Source of the DNA: Sphingobacterium sp.
GTDB lineage: Bacteria; Bacteroidota; Bacteroidia; Sphingobacteriales; Sphingobacteriaceae
NCBI GenBank assembly: GCA_031277685.1
Contig: JAITLV010000053.1
Location: forward strand, 1 to 45,795
Direction of reading: 5' to 3'
Length of the DNA stretch: 45,795 nt
Within the stretch, counting starts at the first letter, position 1; every line of letters starts with the position of its first letter. Under the pieces are notes generated by a model, which saw only the letters and a program-made list of their open reading frames with translations, searched no databases and had not been told where the DNA came from. A program made the position numbers and the translations under genes. Shown piece by piece: positions 42,771-45,795 of the stretch.

Positions 42771-43382
42771 CTATTTGATCTTACAGCTAAACATTTTTTG
42801 TTCTCCAATAAATCCTTCCAGTAGATCTCCGATTGCAACGGAGCCTATGCCAACAGGAGTACCCGTATAGATCAGGTCGCCTTTGCGCAGGGTGATAAAT
42901 TTTGATGTATAGACAATCAGATCCTCAAAGGAAAAGATCATATCCTTGGTATTTCCTTGCTGGACAATTTGCCCATTCTGCTGGAGGGAGAAATCAATGG
43001 CGTCGACAGCTGCGATTTCTTCTTTCGGGATTAAATTACTGATAACGGCCGAATGATCAAAAGCTTTTGCTAGTTCCCATGGAAGACTTTTTGCTTTAAG
43101 TTCCTGTTGTACATCTCTTGCGGTGAAGTCAATGCCTAAACCAATTGCATCATAATAGCTAGATGCGAACTTTGGACTCACGTGTTTGCCTTCTTTACAG
43201 ACGCGCAGGACGACTTCTGTTTCAAATTGAATATTTTTGGAAAATTCTGGATAATAAAAATCTTTATTGTCCTTTAAAACGGCCGTATCGGGTTTTAAAA
43301 ATATAATGGGATTTTCAGGGACAGGATTATTGAGCTCTTTGGCGTGGTCGATGTAATTCCGGCCGATTGCAATTATTTTCAT
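42771..43382 (-). CDS. Fumarylacetoacetate-hydrolase-family protein
   Basis: This compact 203-residue single-domain member of the FAH family has IGRNYIDHAKEL at the start, a FETEVVLRV segment with two metal-binding glutamates, GIDFTARDVQ with the metal-binding aspartate, and TGTPVGIG near the C-terminus. Proteins of this size resemble FAHD1 and YcgM, which are acylpyruvate hydrolases or oxaloacetate tautomerases, rather than true fumarylacetoacetases. It is the first gene of an operon with the M23 peptidase. The 314-bp region upstream holds a terminator of the next unit and no clear promoter. Confidence 0.9.
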   Translation of the reverse strand: MKIIAIGRNYIDHAKELNNPVPENPIIFLKPDTAVLKDNKDFYYPEFSKNIQFETEVVLRVCKEGKHVSPKFASSYYDAIGLGIDFTARDVQQELKAKSLPWELAKAFDHSAVISNLIPKEEIAAVDAIDFSLQQNGQIVQQGNTKDMIFSFEDLIVYTSKFITLRKGDLIYTGTPVGIGSVAIGDLLEGFIGEQKMFSCKIK

Positions 43383-43638
43383 TGTATAAGTCTTTTAAGG
43401 CGATGAAGCTTTCAGATTTTTTGAGCTATTCTATGATCGCAACTATTCATCGTTTATTTTTTAGTCATTGATGAATGTATCATACTCACCCCGAATAAAT
43501 CATGAAGATTTCACGCGTGTCTATTTTTTGAATGATATCGGAACATTTTTCAAGAGAACGACGAATTTTATGGGCATGATATGCCCGCTCGGTTGCTTGA
43601 AAAAACAAACTTAACAAATGTCCAAAGCTTATCAAAAA
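43383..43638. other. Intergenic region with an unexplained open frame and one copy of a repeat
   Basis: On the minus strand a frame ending in TGA at 43486-43488 reads FQATERAYHAHKIRR and SLEKCSDIIQKIDTREIF before the stop. It has only TTG as possible start (43606-43608 or 43615-43617), giving about 40 residues. It may be a gene relic. A 30-bp sequence at 43611-43640 recurs imperfectly at 45346-45376. Confidence 0.3.
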
Positions 43639-43675
43639 AAACGTATCCTGTTGCGGGGCCTAAAAGGATACGTTT
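43639..43675 (-). terminator. Terminator of the two-gene unit at 43697-45180
   Basis: An 11-bp perfect stem (AAACGTATCCT at 43639-43649 with its complement at 43665-43675) is followed on the minus strand by a run of T residues. It lies 21 nt after the stop of the 43697 gene. Confidence 0.8.
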
Positions 43676-43696
43676 AACAAAATGGGACAGCAATGG

Positions 43697-44440
43697 CTAC
43701 TTGATTTTTGCGATAAGCTCAGTAACTAATGACTGATCTTCTGGACTGATGGAATCTTCAAGAGTAAAAATCTTTTCATCATACAATTGTCCATGATAAA
43801 TAATTTTATAGCCGCCATATACCCCTTTTAATCCTTTACCGGCTATATTGCTTCCTGATAAGGGAAAGGGTCTGATCGGAGCGGGAAAGATATAATGAAT
43901 AGTTTCGAACTCTGGTGCCATGGTCGATTTTGTAGCTAATACTTGATACGTTTTATCAAAAAAGACAGTGTCGCTTTTTGAGGTTACAGCTTGTTTGTCC
44001 ATTTCCTTGAGATAACTCTCATTTTTCTTCCTTGAGAATTTTTCAAAGGCGATACCGATACGTATATTTTCGAGACTATCTTGCGAAAGCAGTGTTTTTT
44101 CTGTGTCGAAGTCATAGAATCTTCTGTTGTTGAAATCGATTAGGTAATAATGGCTCAAGGAATCTTTTGTCGATGATTGCAAAAGCTTTGCTTTCTCATT
44201 ACCGACAGGAAGCATATAATGTTGAACAGTGTTTATTGTATAGATAAATTCTAGGATAAAACCAGTCTTAGTATCCACAAGCATGTCTTTCCGTTTACCA
44301 TTCCCCGACTTAGAAGTATATTCAAATAGTGTTCCTTGGTAGGGTGAAATCTCAGCTTCTTGAGAGGAAAGAACGATGTCCTGTGCCTTTAGGCATGCCA
44401 TAGACGATAGAATCATGAAAAGTAAAAAAAGTTGTTTCAT
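43697..44440 (-). CDS. Exported protein of unknown function
   Basis: From the ATG at 44438-44440 the protein has 247 residues. This start is fixed by an ATGA overlap with the stop of the upstream gene and gives a clean signal peptide (MKQLFLLFMILSSMAC then LKAQ). It may be processed as a lipoprotein at C16 or after AQ at 20. The mature part is beta-rich, with TLFEYTSKSG, MLVDTKTGFILEF and HYYLIDFNNRRFYDFD, and near the C-terminus a GYKIIYHGQLYDEKIF segment. No family was recognised; a GLPGLI-like or other small outer-membrane-associated fold is possible but not shown. It is translationally coupled to the 44437-45180 gene. Confidence 0.8.
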   Translation of the reverse strand: MKQLFLLFMILSSMACLKAQDIVLSSQEAEISPYQGTLFEYTSKSGNGKRKDMLVDTKTGFILEFIYTINTVQHYMLPVGNEKAKLLQSSTKDSLSHYYLIDFNNRRFYDFDTEKTLLSQDSLENIRIGIAFEKFSRKKNESYLKEMDKQAVTSKSDTVFFDKTYQVLATKSTMAPEFETIHYIFPAPIRPFPLSGSNIAGKGLKGVYGGYKIIYHGQLYDEKIFTLEDSISPEDQSLVTELIAKIK

Positions 44441-45180
44441 TTTTGTATGGGTATGTAACGAATAGGAGTGCTCCAAAATAACGAGTTATTAACATATTCT
44501 TCCAGTATTGTACCGACTTTTTTTGCATATCCTTTAACAGTGAATTTAGCCGTACCCTGGATTTCTGAATTTGTAAGGGTGCTAAAGTGAGATTTTTCTT
44601 CCCATCCAAGTAACATAGGAGTGTCTGAATATGAACCACCAGTTTGCGCGCGATCAATATTGTAAACAATAATATCTACGGAGTCAGGGGCGTGGTCAAA
44701 TTCATTGGTGGCAATGCGGCCACTATATTCAACGACTTCGCTAGCCAATACTTTCGCAATGTTGGTGCCGAACCAGTCCAGAGTTGCTACCGTCCATTCG
44801 AGCTCTTCAGACTCGTTGAGATTGTCAGTTAAGCTACTTATAGCTTCTGTAAATTGAGGTATGGTGATGGTGGGTTGGGGAATGACAAGAGTTAAACCCG
44901 AATCTGCTGCAATGTTGCTCTTTAATGCTATCCGTTTAGTAGATTGCTGCTGTATGAGGGGAGATTTCCGTATATATTCTTTCAGATTTTTCTTAACCTC
45001 AGGAAGTAGATTAGTAGAGTCTACGGAAGCTTCATTGAAAGGAACCGTGATGGAAGTGGTAAACTTATCTTTGCTGCCGGGATGCAGGGCGTTAAAATAA
45101 GTTTCCGACTTTTTACAGGAAAAAGTGCTACTCAAGAGAATCGTTCCAATGAATAGCCATACGAAATGATTACTTTTTAT
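44437..45180 (-). CDS. Lipoprotein of unknown function with an apparent AUA start
   Basis: The frame has no ATG, GTG or TTG between the upstream stop at 45316-45318 and a TTG at 45133-45135, and starting at that TTG would leave only six residues before the lipid-attachment cysteine. Starting at ATA (45178-45180) gives 247 residues with a textbook lipoprotein signal (KSNHFVWLFIGTILLSSTFSC, C22, then KKSE). The mature protein is of unknown family, with conserved-looking beta-rich segments in the C-terminal half such as PDSVDIIVYNIDRA and GTAKFTVKGYAKKVGTI. The stop overlaps the next gene by ATGA. Either the start codon has mutated from ATG, or initiation is non-canonical, or there is a sequence error. 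Confidence 0.65.
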   Translation of the reverse strand: MKSNHFVWLFIGTILLSSTFSCKKSETYFNALHPGSKDKFTTSITVPFNEASVDSTNLLPEVKKNLKEYIRKSPLIQQQSTKRIALKSNIAADSGLTLVIPQPTITIPQFTEAISSLTDNLNESEELEWTVATLDWFGTNIAKVLASEVVEYSGRIATNEFDHAPDSVDIIVYNIDRAQTGGSYSDTPMLLGWEEKSHFSTLTNSEIQGTAKFTVKGYAKKVGTILEEYVNNSLFWSTPIRYIPIQK

Positions 45181-45345
45181 AACGTTATTGTTTTTATTGT
45201 TAAAGTTTATAATGTAAGGTTCTCTAAAGTAATAAATAGATAATTTAAGAGGAATGTTTTTTTTAATGTAAATCTTGTGTTACATTTTGTTCTTACAAAA
45301 AAAAGCAGTAGCCTTTTATTTTTCGTGTCAGTTGTTGAGGCCAGA

Positions 45346-45376
45346 TTAATAAATGTCCTAAGCTTATCCAAAAATA
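45346..45376. repeat. Second copy of a roughly 30-bp repeat
   Basis: The core AAATGTCCTAAGCTTATCC matches AAATGTCCAAAGCTTATC at 43617 onward. The two copies, 43611-43640 and 45346-45376, are in the same orientation and bracket the two-gene unit. They differ at a few positions. Confidence 0.5.
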
Positions 45377-45422
45377 ATTGGCACCAACCAGGAATATTAT
45401 ACCTATAAACTTATTTATTTAG

Positions 45423-45477
45423 ATAGGTTTTACTTAGGTTTTGTTTAGGTTTTACTTAGGTTTAGTTTAGGTAACAG
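45423..45477 (+). repeat. Array of five 11-bp tandem repeats
   Basis: Five consecutive 11-bp units begin at 45423, 45434, 45445, 45456 and 45467. Four share TTAGG at the start and the first has ATAGG; the last unit diverges after TTAGGT. Inverse copies of the core (AAAACCTAT at 45484-45492, TAACCTAAAT at 45501-45510) follow. The one-helical-turn period suggests a protein-binding array. Confidence 0.65.
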
Positions 45478-45547
45478 CTAACTAAAACCTATATTAAATA
45501 TAACCTAAATCTATTTTATAGCTAAACTAATCCAAACTTTAATATTG

Positions 45548-45593
45548 ATTATGTGTTTATTTAATTGACATAGGAATTAAATAAACACATAAT
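45548..45593 (+). repeat. Perfect 19-bp inverted repeat before the DUF6266-like gene
   Basis: Arms 45548-45566 and 45575-45593 are perfectly complementary over 19 bp with an 8-nt loop. The right arm ends 8 nt before the ATG at 45602. No T-run follows. It could be an operator, a translation-blocking hairpin or an element end. Confidence 0.65.
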
Positions 45594-45601
45594 CTTAACG
45601 T

Positions 45602-45795
45602 ATGGCAATATTAGAGGATGGCCCCAATGGTGGTTTTCGAGGTAAAGTCGGTTCAATATATGGATATAATCGAATGGGACAATGGATTATTCGAGGTGCG
45701 CGTAGAAAAAGTAATAAACCGCCAACCGAAGCCCAGCGTTTGCATCGCCAAAAAATGAAAGCTGTCGGACAATTTTGTGCAGAAAACAAGGCTGT
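45602..45795 (+). CDS. DUF6266-like protein (partial, runs off the window)
   Basis: An ATG at 45602 opens a frame of 64 codons without a stop up to the window end. The start MAILEDGPNGGFRGKVGS followed by IYGYNRMGQWIIRG, a basic stretch and PPTEAQRLHRQKM is the N-terminal pattern of DUF6266-type proteins of Bacteroidota, which begin with a GGF-G-K-GS, Y, G-W-IRG series. Their function is unknown. The gene lies just after a perfect inverted repeat and a tandem-repeat array. A minus-strand frame covering the same bases is a shadow. Confidence 0.65.
   Translation, partial: MAILEDGPNGGFRGKVGSIYGYNRMGQWIIRGARRKSNKPPTEAQRLHRQKMKAVGQFCAENKA

Noticed and set aside
45423..45477. The 11-bp repeats as a CRISPR array
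   Set aside because: Units are far too short, directly adjacent and lack spacers; no cas gene is near.
45595..45789. 64-codon minus-strand frame at the window end
   Set aside because: The plus-strand DUF6266-like gene explains the same bases better.
1..45795. tRNA, rRNA or riboswitch genes
   Set aside because: I looked for cloverleaf arms, conserved rRNA segments and known riboswitch cores in the intergenic regions and saw none that I could support.

Overview
The window reads as chromosomal DNA of a Bacteroidota bacterium, most likely a Sphingobacterium-like member of the Sphingobacteriales. Evidence is the SusC/SusD pair with a FecI-type sigma factor and FecR anti-sigma factor, many lipoproteins with a CKK or CSK start after the lipobox, the single-chain eukaryote-like glycyl-tRNA synthetase, promoter elements of the Bacteroidota type TAnnTTTG, and modest GC content. 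The species call is inference from protein style; no rRNA or tRNA gene was seen.

Layout. 1-5675 (minus strand) holds DNA repair genes: uvrA, then mutL, a rhomboid protease and the first codons of a further gene leaving the window. 6013-7068 is a multi-pass membrane protein. 7158-11743 is a two-component system (histidine kinase then OmpR-type regulator, minus strand) divergent from a TonB-receptor-like outer-membrane barrel. Between them lie three TTAAC direct repeats exactly 11 bp apart, the expected architecture of an OmpR/PhoB-family operator. 11827-18439 carries an OsmC protein, an SGNH-hydrolase lipoprotein with a FadL-type porin, thiol peroxidase, a methionine-pathway PLP enzyme, a small lipoprotein and a META-domain lipoprotein.

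18855-25179 is a fucose-release unit: a GH29 alpha-L-fucosidase overlapping a GH95 fucosidase, which overlaps a lipoprotein whose thioredoxin fold has lost its CxxC, followed by an AraC-type regulator. 25348-28585 is an M64 metallopeptidase and an unassigned lipoprotein. 28586-29272 is a long non-coding stretch holding a frameshifted relic of an IS1182-like transposase. 29273-38666 is a sigma/FecR-controlled nutrient-uptake locus: ECF sigma, FecR, SusC with the STN signalling domain, SusD, and two paralogous TlpA-like thioredoxins.

38879-43382 (minus strand) returns to housekeeping genes: glyS, bcp-type peroxiredoxin, an M23 peptidase and a fumarylacetoacetate-hydrolase-family enzyme. 43697-45180 is a two-gene unit of unknown function whose first gene appears to lack any normal start codon. 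The window ends with an 11-bp tandem-repeat array, a perfect 19-bp inverted repeat and the start of a DUF6266-like gene that runs off the end.

Regulatory themes. Four genes (mutL, the histidine kinase, metZ, glyS) have a TAnnTTTG-type -7 element only 5-6 nt before the ATG, which predicts leaderless messages. Three genes (fecR, the 27143 lipoprotein, the DUF6266-like gene) have a dyad ending 3-8 nt before the ATG. Two hairpins (metZ, M23 peptidase) include the stop codon of the gene they follow. No clearly novel multi-gene defence or biosynthetic system is evident; the strongest leads are regulatory.
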